The notes beneath the pieces were generated by a model, which worked only from the letters and a program-made list of their open reading frames with translations, made no database searches and was not told where the DNA came from. Source: an uncultured Selenomonadales bacterium (GTDB lineage: Bacteria; Bacillota; Clostridia; Christensenellales; QALW01). Taken from it: a DNA stretch of 31,044 bases. Position 1 is the first letter of the stretch. Every line of letters starts with the position of its first letter. The DNA lies in contig CAJKLB010000026.1 of NCBI GenBank assembly GCA_905200615.1, forward strand, positions 1 to 31,044, in the 5' to 3' direction. Positions 1 through 7,316 of this stretch are shown here, in pieces. The translations under genes and the position numbers were made by a program.

Positions 1-52
1 ATATTAAATGTCAATAAGAGCTTGTATAATAAATAAAAAACAGGAGGCAAAT

Positions 53-1276
53 ATGGTTATTAACGAAACTCTTACTACTCCCGTTTCGGGCGAATATGAT
101 GCAATAGTCGTTGGTGCAGGTCCCGCAGGATGCGGCGCAGCAATCGCTATGGGAAGATCGGGAATGAAAACACTTCTAATCGAAAAATTCAACTGTCTTG
201 GCGGCGCATGGACAATCGGATTTATGAATCCGTTATTTGATTTTCATAATAAATCGGGAATCGTTCGAGAGCTTGTAGCTGAATTAAAGGCAAATGGGCA
301 ATTCGGTGGCTTTTGGGACAAAAGTTTCAATTATGAATATATGAAATCGATTCTTGAAAAAAAGATGGCGGAAGCAAACGTAACAGTTCTTTACAATACT
401 ACGTTTTCCCGAACGCTGGTTGATGGTAAAAGGGTTTATGGGATCATTGCGGAAAATATTGAAGGCAGATTTGCCGTTCTTGCAAAAACCGTGGTGGACT
501 GCACTGGAGACGGGAACGTTGCGGCAAGCGCGGGCTGTGCCTTCGAGCTGGGTGTTAACGGTGATTTCAAGGAATGTCAGGCGATGACGCTGATGTTCCT
601 TGTTGGAAATATTCCCGAAAAGTATCGGGACAGACTTATGCTCTACGAAAAGCTGAATAACGCTTATGAAAAGGCAGGAAAACAAATTCCTTTTAAGGTT
701 CCGTATGTAATCCCCGTTCCAAACTCGCACTTTGGGGTCGTACAGTTTACCCATATGTACGAGTATGATCCGCTTAACGCAAGGGCATTAACTGAGGCAA
801 CAATCGAGGGAAGGCAGCAACTGATAAACGCTTTTGAATATCTCACAAAATATGATGAGGAGTTTGGAAATCTGGAATTGATCACCTCATCAAGCGTACT
901 TGGTGTAAGGGAATCAAGGCGTATTATCGGTGAATACTATATAACCGAGGACGATATTCTTAACGGTACAAAATTCGATGATGCCGTAGCATACGTTACA
1001 TTTGGTGCCGATTTTCACACCAAATCAAACAAAGGACAACGGTGCTTCAGTGTGCAACCATATCATATCCCAATGCGTGCCTTAATACCGAAAGGCTTCA
1101 AGGGGATTGTCGTTGCAGGACGGTGCATTTCGGGATCACGAGAGGCGATGGCTTCCTATCGTGTAACGGGGAACTGTGCGCAAATGGGCGAGAACGCAGG
1201 ATATTATATTGCAGAAGCAATCAATAAGAATGTTGATATCCTTGATGTGAATCTTGATCTAAAGCTTACCATTTAA
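53..1276 (+). CDS. FAD-dependent oxidoreductase (FAD_oxidored family)
   Basis: A 407-residue flavoprotein, probably cytosolic. A Rossmann dinucleotide-binding motif GAGPAG lies at residues 21–26 and the ribose-binding acidic residue (LLIE) at about 44. The motif VDCTGDG follows mid-protein, and a C-terminal stretch (AGRCISGSREA, then MGENAG) closes the FAD site as in this family. The open frame extends upstream to base 8, but AGGAGG at 42–47 places the start at ATG 53. A TATAAT at 25–30 could be a -10 box, with only a poor -35. The substrate cannot be inferred: relatives act on varied small molecules and no partner gene is visible. The next gene is more than 1.7 kb away, so it appears monocistronic or the last gene of an operon starting outside the window. 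Confidence 0.85.
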   Translation: MVINETLTTPVSGEYDAIVVGAGPAGCGAAIAMGRSGMKTLLIEKFNCLGGAWTIGFMNPLFDFHNKSGIVRELVAELKANGQFGGFWDKSFNYEYMKSILEKKMAEANVTVLYNTTFSRTLVDGKRVYGIIAENIEGRFAVLAKTVVDCTGDGNVAASAGCAFELGVNGDFKECQAMTLMFLVGNIPEKYRDRLMLYEKLNNAYEKAGKQIPFKVPYVIPVPNSHFGVVQFTHMYEYDPLNARALTEATIEGRQQLINAFEYLTKYDEEFGNLELITSSSVLGVRESRRIIGEYYITEDDILNGTKFDDAVAYVTFGADFHTKSNKGQRCFSVQPYHIPMRALIPKGFKGIVVAGRCISGSREAMASYRVTGNCAQMGENAGYYIAEAINKNVDILDVNLDLKLTI

Positions 1277-1344
1277 AAATCGGCAATATACGAACCCGTA
1301 CAAATACTCTCACTGTTGCGGCAATTCAAAGTTCGTCAAGTTAA

Positions 1345-1488
1345 GTGAACAATGAGTATTCATTACATTCGCTTACAGACACAAACATTAGCAATTATAA
1401 AAACGGAAAAAAGGCAGATTTTGCAAAATTAATCGAAAAATGTGCCTCTAAAGTTGATGTGTTTGGGTCAATCCCGAATTTTGTGTAA
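1345..1488 (+). pseudogene. Unrecognised coding fragment running into the IS256-type end
   Basis: This 47-codon open frame starts at a GTG just after an in-frame TAA. It reads through lysine-rich sequence (KNGKKADFAKLIEKC) and ends with a TAA inside the AATTTTGTGTAAAC motif that looks like the IS256-family terminal repeat. It is probably the remains of a gene cut by the insertion. The family is not recognised and there is no good ribosome binding site. Confidence 0.25.
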
Positions 1489-1495
1489 ACTCTGT
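1471..1495. repeat. Probable IS256-family terminal inverted repeat (one end)
   Basis: The motif AATTTTGTGTAAAC at 1477–1490 resembles the inward-reading ends of IS256-family elements, and its orientation is right for an element extending to higher coordinates. The transposase relic begins about 160 bp further in, with its C-terminal end nearest. The matching right-hand end was not found between 2815 and 3000, so it has decayed or been lost. Confidence 0.45.
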
Positions 1496-1528
1496 TGGTG
1501 GGATCAAAGAAAAGCAAAGATATTTTAG

Positions 1529-1556
1529 GGCGGCATCGGCTTTGTGCGTTGCCGCC
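1529..1556. terminator. GC-rich hairpin inside the IS relic
   Basis: A perfect 7-bp stem, GGCGGCA/TGCCGCC, with a 14-nt loop is followed by a short T-rich stretch. A second imperfect dyad (TCAAGGG/CCCTTGA) lies just beyond, around 1580–1620. Both are probably part of the element's subterminal region. Terminator function is uncertain. Confidence 0.35.
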
Positions 1557-1649
1557 TTGTTAACAGTTTAACGAACGGACGTCAAGGGCGGTAAAGCCGT
1601 TTATCTTGACCCTTGATTTCCGGCGTCGGAGGTGTTGATCCGGTATCCG

Positions 1650-2814
1650 GCCGCAAAGTATGTTGAAAACTGAACGTGAATAAAGCTCCGATCCTGTCGT
1701 CTATTGATCTACTTTTTTATAATATCCGTCATTGCCAGCTGCAACATTTTTAGCAGACTTTCATCGGTAGAAAACACCGATTCTGCCTTGAAACCTTTCG
1801 AGTTGACGGTTAAAGCTCTCGATAGCGTTGGTAGTACAGATCCGTCTCTGCACATCCTAAGGATATTTGAAGTAGGTGCTTAGATTTGGCCAATTACCCC
1901 GCCAAGACTGTGAAATTTTGGGGTATTTCTTATCTCAACGCGCTGTAAAAACATCCAAAGCGTCAAGTACTGCCTGTTCGGTAGTTGCGGCATAGGCTGC
2001 TTTCAGATTTGCCATGAGCGCTTTCATATCCTTGTAGGAAATATACTTGTTTGAATTTCTCGATATAGTCCCGGATTTCTATGTTCGGAAAAACGGCTTC
2101 AATTGCCGCTGCAAATCCGGTCAGATTATCTGTACAGGCGATGAGAATATCTTGAACTCCGCGGTTTTTCAGGCTGTTTAACACATTTGTCCAGTATTTT
2201 ACACTCTCGTTTTCTCTTATCCGCATTCCCGGAATATCTTTCTTTTCATTCAAATCAATGTCTATGGATATGCTCCTTTTTTTATGATTTATTCCTCGTT
2301 CTGCGGACGTGGTAGTGAATTGCGTCAGGAAAAACGACTGTGTAAATTGCTTCTAAAGGTTTCTACTGCCTTTCCTTGACGATTGGCAGTTCTGTATCTG
2401 GTGATTGTTGTATCAAACCCCTCCAAACTGTAAATATCCTATATATGTGCTTCTATATACGACGTTGTCATGATTTTGCATATATTGACAGGATTTTTTC
2501 TTCTATATCCTGATTGATAACGGTTTGATTCTTTTTCGGCACTTGCGGTTCAAATTTGCCTTTTCGGTCATGGGAAACTGATATTTCTACATCGCCGAAG
2601 TTGGTGCAAGATGCTTTGAACTGTGAACGCTCCTACTGTTTTCGGTATTTTTGTTTTTACAGTTATATTTGCTGTAACCCGGTTCTTCATCAAGTTCTGT
2701 TTTAAAGCTGTTTTCCATAAACTCCGCGATATAGATTTTGGATGATCTCGTGCTTTCCCGAAGTAAGTATATGAACGCTTTTATTATATTTTCTGCTTGC
2801 TCGACTGACATCAT
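1650..2814 (-). pseudogene. IS256-family (Mutator-type) transposase, degenerate
   Basis: Reading the minus strand in shifting frames recovers most of an IS256-type DDE transposase. The N-terminal part (2587–2814) shows ELDEEPGYSKYNCKNKNTENSR. A middle part near 2490–2590 reads DRKGKFEPQVPKKNQ. The segment 1963–2253 carries VLNSLKNRGVQDILIACTD, with the family's second catalytic Asp context, and AIEAVFPNIEI. The C-terminal part near 1780–1880 gives LSTYFKYP and RRICTTNAIESFNRQL. Several frameshifts and stops separate these blocks, so no active transposase can be made. The intact family protein is about 400 residues, which fits the span. Insertion is old, since only one end is recognisable. Confidence 0.8.
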
Positions 2815-2982
2815 ATTTCTCAGTATATTTTATTATGGATTGCTGATGAGGCTTATATTTTTCCTTATAACAGATGGTATTTATTTTTTGCTATATTAAT
2901 ATTTCTCACTAAGCTATAACCGATGAAGCTGTATGTCATCTTTTTTTCATTGTTCACTATGGATCTATCTCTGTAGTTATAT

Positions 2983-3006
2983 GTTCGTGATTGCGAACGT
3001 TTTTTA
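2983..3006 (+). terminator. Short hairpin with T-run
   Basis: GTTCG/CGAAC forms a 5-bp stem with a 6-nt loop, followed by GTTTTTT. It directly precedes the promoter of the next operon and may insulate it from upstream transcription. The stem is short. Confidence 0.4.
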
Positions 3007-3035
3007 TTGTCTTCTTTGACAAGATATGATATAAT
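3007..3035 (+). promoter_or_regulatory. Sigma-A-type promoter of the regulator–GT–plsC operon
   Basis: TTGTCT (3007–3012), a 17-bp spacer and TATAAT (3030–3035) stand about 30 bp upstream of the first start codon. Confidence 0.6.
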
Positions 3036-3064
3036 CTGTTCATATTTGTGCGGAAGGTGGTTTT

Positions 3065-3265
3065 ATGACGGTAAGTTATAAAAAGCTTTGGATGCTGCTT
3101 GCGGAAAGAAAATTAAAAAAGAATGATCTGCGCAAAAAGCTGAGTGCGGGAACGATTCATAAGCTGAGTCATAATCAGCCGGTTTCTTTATCGGTTTTGC
3201 TGCAGATTTGTATTTTCCTTCATTGCAATATCGGTGATATTGTGGAATTTGTACCCAAGGGCTGA
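3065..3265 (+). CDS. Small Cro/C1-type HTH regulator (HTH_26-like)
   Basis: A 66-residue protein made almost entirely of one XRE-like helix-turn-helix. It starts MTVSYKKLWMLLAERKLKKN and contains the recognition region LRKKLSAGTIHKLSHNQPVS, then LLQICIFLHCNIGDIVEF, typical of the YozG/HTH_26 mini-regulators. GGAAGGTGG lies just before ATG 3065. It is the first gene behind the 3007 promoter and is followed after 78 bp by the glycosyltransferase, so it may regulate this operon or itself. No ligand domain is present. Confidence 0.8.
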   Translation: MTVSYKKLWMLLAERKLKKNDLRKKLSAGTIHKLSHNQPVSLSVLLQICIFLHCNIGDIVEFVPKG

Positions 3266-3275
3266 ATATATTTTA

Positions 3276-3304
3276 TTGAATAAACAGTTGCGCACATTTA
3301 TATG
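3276..3304 (+). promoter_or_regulatory. Possible internal promoter before the glycosyltransferase
   Basis: TTGAAT, a 17-bp spacer and TATATG occupy the short gap after the HTH gene. The match is modest and the site may be fortuitous. Confidence 0.3.
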
Positions 3305-3343
3305 TCTTTATTTTATTATTTTATTAAAAGGAATGTGAAGCAA

Positions 3344-4480
3344 ATGAAAATTCTCTTAGTAACCGACCAGTTTTATGCGGCAAATAACGGCATGACGATT
3401 TCTGCCCGGCGGTTCGCGAAAGTGCTGCGAGAACATGGTCATACAGTGCGTGTGCTTAGTTATGGGCAGCAGGAAGATATAGGGGAGGGAGAGGCCTATT
3501 TATTAAAAAAACAATATATTCCCGTGTTTGATAAATTGATTTCGTCGCAGGGAATGACTTTTGCCAAAGCGGATGATGAGATTATCACACAAGCCGTGGG
3601 ATGGGCGGATATTGTGCACTTTTTAGTGCCGTTTGCTCTTTCACATCATGGAATAAAAATCGCGCGGGAGCTGGGAGTGCCGTATACCGCGGCCTTTCAT
3701 GTGCAGCCGGAAAATATTACGGCCTCCGTTTATATGGCTAATTTAAATCTAGTAAACGATGGAATTTACAAATGGTTTCATCACTATATTTATAAATATT
3801 GCAGTCATATTCATTGCCCCAGTAATTTTATTGCCCAGGAACTGCGCAAAGCCGGTTATACCGAAAAACTGCATGTGATTTCTAATGGCATTGACCCGGA
3901 CTTTCGGTATAGAAAGATTCCCAAGACGGAGGAGTTTTGGGGAAAATTCGTTATTCTTATGGTAGGAAGGCTTTCTAATGAAAAACGGCAGGATGTATTG
4001 ATACGGGCAATTTCGGAATCCAAATATAAACAGAAGATTAAGCTGGTGCTTGCCGGAAAGGGTCCCCGTAGGGAGACTTTTGAGAAGTTGGCGCAGAAGT
4101 GCGGCGTGGATACAAAAATAAAATTTTTCAATAAATCGGACTTAATGGATTTAATTGCAATGAGCGATTTATATGTACATGCGGCGGATATGGAGATCGA
4201 GGCAATGTCTTGTATGGAGGCGTTTGCCGGAGGATTGGTACCGGTTATCGCGAACAGTAAAAAATCCGCTACCCCGCAATTCGCATTAGATGACAGAAGT
4301 CTTTTTGAGGCAGGAAACAGCGAGGCACTGGCGCGAAAAATCGATTATTGGATCGAGCATGAACAAGAACGAAAAGAAATGGAGCATGCTTATAGCAACC
4401 TCGCGAATAAATATAATTTGGATCGGTGTGTGCTTCAGGCAGAGGCGATGTTTGCTGAAGCAATCAGAGAGCGCGGGTGA
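3344..4480 (+). CDS. GT4-family glycosyltransferase
   Basis: A 378-residue GT-B fold glycosyltransferase acting at the cytosolic membrane face. The N-terminal acceptor domain opens with MKILLVTDQFYAANNGMT, typical of GT4 enzymes that glycosylate diacylglycerol or phosphatidylinositol. The donor-binding half shows ISNGIDPDFR, VGRLSNEKRQDVLI, LAGKGP and an EX7E-type segment (MEIEAMSCMEAFAGG). The frame is open from 3302, but ATG 3344 matches the family N-terminus and has an AAAGGA-like site upstream. Six bases separate its stop from the plsC-like gene, so the two are co-transcribed. By family, a glycolipid glucosyl- or mannosyltransferase is most likely; the exact sugar and lipid are unknown. 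Confidence 0.85.
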   Translation: MKILLVTDQFYAANNGMTISARRFAKVLREHGHTVRVLSYGQQEDIGEGEAYLLKKQYIPVFDKLISSQGMTFAKADDEIITQAVGWADIVHFLVPFALSHHGIKIARELGVPYTAAFHVQPENITASVYMANLNLVNDGIYKWFHHYIYKYCSHIHCPSNFIAQELRKAGYTEKLHVISNGIDPDFRYRKIPKTEEFWGKFVILMVGRLSNEKRQDVLIRAISESKYKQKIKLVLAGKGPRRETFEKLAQKCGVDTKIKFFNKSDLMDLIAMSDLYVHAADMEIEAMSCMEAFAGGLVPVIANSKKSATPQFALDDRSLFEAGNSEALARKIDYWIEHEQERKEMEHAYSNLANKYNLDRCVLQAEAMFAEAIRERG

Positions 4481-4486
4481 TCGGCC

Positions 4487-5248
4487 ATGGAAGACAGGAT
4501 TTTAACGCAGGATGATATCGATGAAAATGAGCATGTATTAAAGCTTTGGGAACCACTGCATTTTACCGTGGAAAAAGGATATGATTATCGGCGTTTGTCA
4601 CCGTTTGCTACCGGCGGTACTGTTTTTGTGCGCGCCGTTGCTACGGTGCTTTTAGCGGTATTTAACCGAACGGTTTACGGTTATAAAATTGTGGGAAGAA
4701 AAAATCTGAAATCTCTTGGAAAAAACGGCGCGGTGGCAATATGCAATCACATTCATCCGATGGACTGCACAATGATTGATATGGCGCTCTGGAAAAAGCG
4801 TATGTATTATGTTACGTTAGAAAGTAATTTCCGTATTCCGCTGGCACGGCATGCTATTCGTGTTTTAGGGGGAGTGCCCCTTTCCCCAAAACCTCATATT
4901 ATGGGAGAAATGTTTTCTGAAATGGGGAAGGCTATCGGAGATGGGGCAGTAGTACAAATCTATCCCGAGGGCGTTTTACGGCCGTATTACAGAGGATTAC
5001 GATCTTTTAAAAACGGCGCGTTTCGTCTTGCGGCGGAACAGCATGCACCGATCGTTCCGATGGTGTTGGTACAGAAAAAGCCGAAGGGACTTTACCGCCT
5101 GATAAAAAAGAAGCCGTGCTTACAGCTGCATATTCTGCCGCTTCTGTATCCAAAAGAGGAGCTTAACCGGCATGAAAATACTCAGTGGTTGAAAGAAGAA
5201 GCCGTGAAAAAAATGCGCGCGGCGCTGCAGACGCTTGATGAAATATAA
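4487..5248 (+). CDS. plsC: 1-acyl-sn-glycerol-3-phosphate acyltransferase-like (PlsC family)
   Basis: A 253-residue acyltransferase with the catalytic HX4D motif at H88–D93 (NHIHPMD) and the second motif YPEG at about 159–162, followed by Arg 165 for phosphate contact. A hydrophobic stretch at about 44–60 (VFVRAVATVLLAVF) can anchor it to the membrane. Family members transfer an acyl chain to lysophosphatidate. Because it follows a GT4 glycosyltransferase by six bases, it might instead acylate a glycolipid; that is inference. A terminator begins immediately after the stop codon. Confidence 0.85.
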   Translation: MEDRILTQDDIDENEHVLKLWEPLHFTVEKGYDYRRLSPFATGGTVFVRAVATVLLAVFNRTVYGYKIVGRKNLKSLGKNGAVAICNHIHPMDCTMIDMALWKKRMYYVTLESNFRIPLARHAIRVLGGVPLSPKPHIMGEMFSEMGKAIGDGAVVQIYPEGVLRPYYRGLRSFKNGAFRLAAEQHAPIVPMVLVQKKPKGLYRLIKKKPCLQLHILPLLYPKEELNRHENTQWLKEEAVKKMRAALQTLDEI

Positions 5249-5249
5249 A

Positions 5250-5284
5250 AAAAGAACGCGAGGGGAAGACTTTCGCGTTCTTTT
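5250..5284. terminator. Bidirectional intrinsic terminator between plsC and amt
   Basis: A 12-bp stem, AAAAGAACGCGA/TCGCGTTCTTTT, with T-runs on both strands. It serves the plus-strand lipid operon and the minus-strand amt gene, whose stop codon is at 5318. Confidence 0.85.
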
Positions 5285-5317
5285 ATTATGGGAACCGTGT
5301 TTGTATACGGAAATCCC

Positions 5318-7006
5318 CTATTCTTCATCCTGAAGCGCGTCATAGCCTTCAGAACCGGTACGTACCTTTACAACATTTTCAACATCGTAAACAAAAATCT
5401 TACCGTCACCGATGTTTCCGGTGTAAAGCGCTTTTTTTGCGGCGGAGATTACGGCAGATACGGGAACCTTGCTTACAACTACATCAACCTGTACTTTAGG
5501 CAGAAGCGAGACATCTACGGCAACACCGCGGTAGTACTTGGTTTTACCTTTTTGAACACCACAGCCGAGAACTTGGGTGACCGTCATGCCGGTTACACCG
5601 ATCGCGCTTAGGGCTTGTTTCAGAGCATCAAAGCGTTCTTGCTTGCAAACGATTTCAACCTTAGAGAGTTTTCTGTCGGAAACAGATTTCTCGGTTTTAA
5701 CTTGAACAGGAATTGCTTCATCGATGGAAGCTGTACCGGAGGAAAATTCGGTACCGAAAGTTTCCGCAACGGGAACAAAGTCGGCATAAGCGGAGGCTAA
5801 GCCATGTTCGGTAGAATCCAGACCGGAGATTTCTTCCTCGGGAGTAACGCGTAAGCCTACGGTCTTTTTTATGATGAGAAAAGTAAGGATCATGCAAACC
5901 GCGGCGTAAGCAAGAACGGCAGCAACACCGGTGAGCTGTACCAAAAACTGATGCCAACCGCCGCCGTAGAACAAACCGTCAACACCGCCGGGAGCGCTGC
6001 TGGTAGCAAAGAGACCTACCGCAAGCGTACCGAAAATTCCGTTAGCGAAATGTACGCCTACCGCACCTACAGGATCGTCAATGTGAAGTTTAATATCAAG
6101 AAACTCAACAACGACCACAATCAGTATACCGGATATAGCGCCTATAATGGCCGCCCCTAAAGCATCTACATGACTGCAACCGGCGGTAATGGCAACCAAG
6201 CCTGCAAGTGAAGCATTCAGACACATGGAAACATCGGGTTTGCCGTTTTTAATCCAAGTAAAGATCATACATACTACCGTCGCAATTGAGGGAGATATGG
6301 TTGTAGTAAGGAAGATAGAGGCAAGCTGATCTACACTTGTTGCCGCGGCGCCGTTGAAGCCGTACCATCCGAACCACAGAATGAATACACCCAACGCGCC
6401 CAGAGTAATGGAATGACCGGGAATGGCGTTTACTTTGGTTACTTTTCCTTTTTTATCTCTTACGTATTTACCAATACGGGGACCGAGGATTGCCGCGCCG
6501 ATTAAAGCTGCGGTTCCGCCTACCATATGGATAGCGCAGGAGCCGGCAAAATCGATAAAGCCTATTTGTGCAAGCCAGCCGTTGGGGTTCCATATCCATC
6601 CGGCTTCAATGGGATAAACTACGGCGCTGATTACGGCACTGTAAATACAGTAGCTGATGAATTTTGTTCTTTCAGCCATGGCACCGGAAACGATGGTAGC
6701 GGCAGTAGCGCAGAAAACAAGGTTAAATACAAAACTTGATGCGTTTGTTTGCGTGAAGCCCGCATAATCGGTAAAGATACCAAGATTGGGAACACCTATA
6801 ATGCCCATTACATAATCTTCGGCCATCATAATGGTAAAACCTATCAGTACGAAAACCACGGTGCCTATACAGAAGTCCATAAGGTTTTTCATGATGATGT
6901 TGCCTGAGTTTTTTGCCCTGGTGAAACCGGCTTCAACCATGGCAAAGCCGCATTGCATAAAGAAAACTAACGCGGCGCCTATGAGGAACCAAATTGCAAA
7001 ATCCAT
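5318..7006 (-). CDS. amt: Ammonium transporter fused to a C-terminal PII signalling domain
   Basis: This 562-residue protein is an Amt/MEP channel with eleven or so membrane segments, followed by a linker and a complete GlnB/GlnK-type domain at about 446–562. The channel has both pore histidine contexts (SCAIHMVGGTAALIGA and GAVGVHFANGIFGT). The PII part keeps QKGKTKYYRG of the T-loop and the signature TGNIGDGKIFV. The residue aligned with the uridylylated Tyr51 is Val (about 497) and Glu50 is Ala, so classical uridylylation is not possible there. Start ATG 7006 follows AGGAGG at 7015–7020; the longer open frame to 7129 runs into the leader hairpins. Free PII proteins normally plug Amt from the cytosol; here the regulator is tethered. 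Confidence 0.93.
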   Translation of the reverse strand: MDFAIWFLIGAALVFFMQCGFAMVEAGFTRAKNSGNIIMKNLMDFCIGTVVFVLIGFTIMMAEDYVMGIIGVPNLGIFTDYAGFTQTNASSFVFNLVFCATAATIVSGAMAERTKFISYCIYSAVISAVVYPIEAGWIWNPNGWLAQIGFIDFAGSCAIHMVGGTAALIGAAILGPRIGKYVRDKKGKVTKVNAIPGHSITLGALGVFILWFGWYGFNGAAATSVDQLASIFLTTTISPSIATVVCMIFTWIKNGKPDVSMCLNASLAGLVAITAGCSHVDALGAAIIGAISGILIVVVVEFLDIKLHIDDPVGAVGVHFANGIFGTLAVGLFATSSAPGGVDGLFYGGGWHQFLVQLTGVAAVLAYAAVCMILTFLIIKKTVGLRVTPEEEISGLDSTEHGLASAYADFVPVAETFGTEFSSGTASIDEAIPVQVKTEKSVSDRKLSKVEIVCKQERFDALKQALSAIGVTGMTVTQVLGCGVQKGKTKYYRGVAVDVSLLPKVQVDVVVSKVPVSAVISAAKKALYTGNIGDGKIFVYDVENVVKVRTGSEGYDALQDEE

Positions 7007-7031
7007 AAAAACAACCTCCTTTTTCAATAAA

Positions 7032-7076
7032 CAAAGGCGTACACCAAACAAGAAATCTGTCAGATGTACGCCTTTG
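7032..7076 (-). promoter_or_regulatory. Second leader hairpin of amt (attenuator-like)
   Basis: A perfect 12-bp stem (CAAAGGCGTACA with TGTACGCCTTTG) and a 21-nt loop, followed on the RNA by UUUAUUG, ends about 12 nt before the amt ribosome binding site. It is shaped like an intrinsic terminator placed inside the leader. Confidence 0.65.
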
Positions 7077-7101
7077 CACATATGTATGGATTTTAAACAA
7101 T

Positions 7102-7139
7102 AAAAAGGCACTTGTAAAGAATCATTCACAAGCGCCTTT
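7102..7139 (-). promoter_or_regulatory. First leader hairpin of amt (attenuator-like)
   Basis: A 12-bp stem (AAAGGCGCUUGU with ACAAGUGCCUUU, one G·U pair) is followed on the RNA by UUUAUUG. Its arms resemble those of the hairpin 40 nt downstream. It begins within about 10 nt of the predicted transcription start. Confidence 0.65.
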
Positions 7140-7153
7140 GCTATGTTGACGTT

Positions 7154-7182
7154 ATTATAGCATCAACCGTTTTTTGTGTCAA
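7154..7182 (-). promoter_or_regulatory. Consensus sigma-A promoter of amt
   Basis: On the minus strand, TTGACA (7177–7182), a 17-bp spacer and TATAAT (7154–7159) match consensus exactly. The leader to the start codon is about 140 nt and holds two terminator-like hairpins. Confidence 0.85.
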
Positions 7183-7316
7183 ATACTTTTTTATAAAATT
7201 AATTCATAAAAGATAAAGATTTTGAAATCCTTTTTACAGCGGTTATATTTTTTTGAGCAAGCAGATATTAAAGGAATAATTTATACACTTTGATTTTTTT
7301 AAAACAATGTTCTCTT

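Noticed and set aside
2983..2998. LexA/DinR-box-like GTTCG-CGAAC dyad
   Set aside because: The Bacillota LexA box has the half-sites in the opposite order (CGAAC then GTTC). The T-run after this dyad fits a terminator better.
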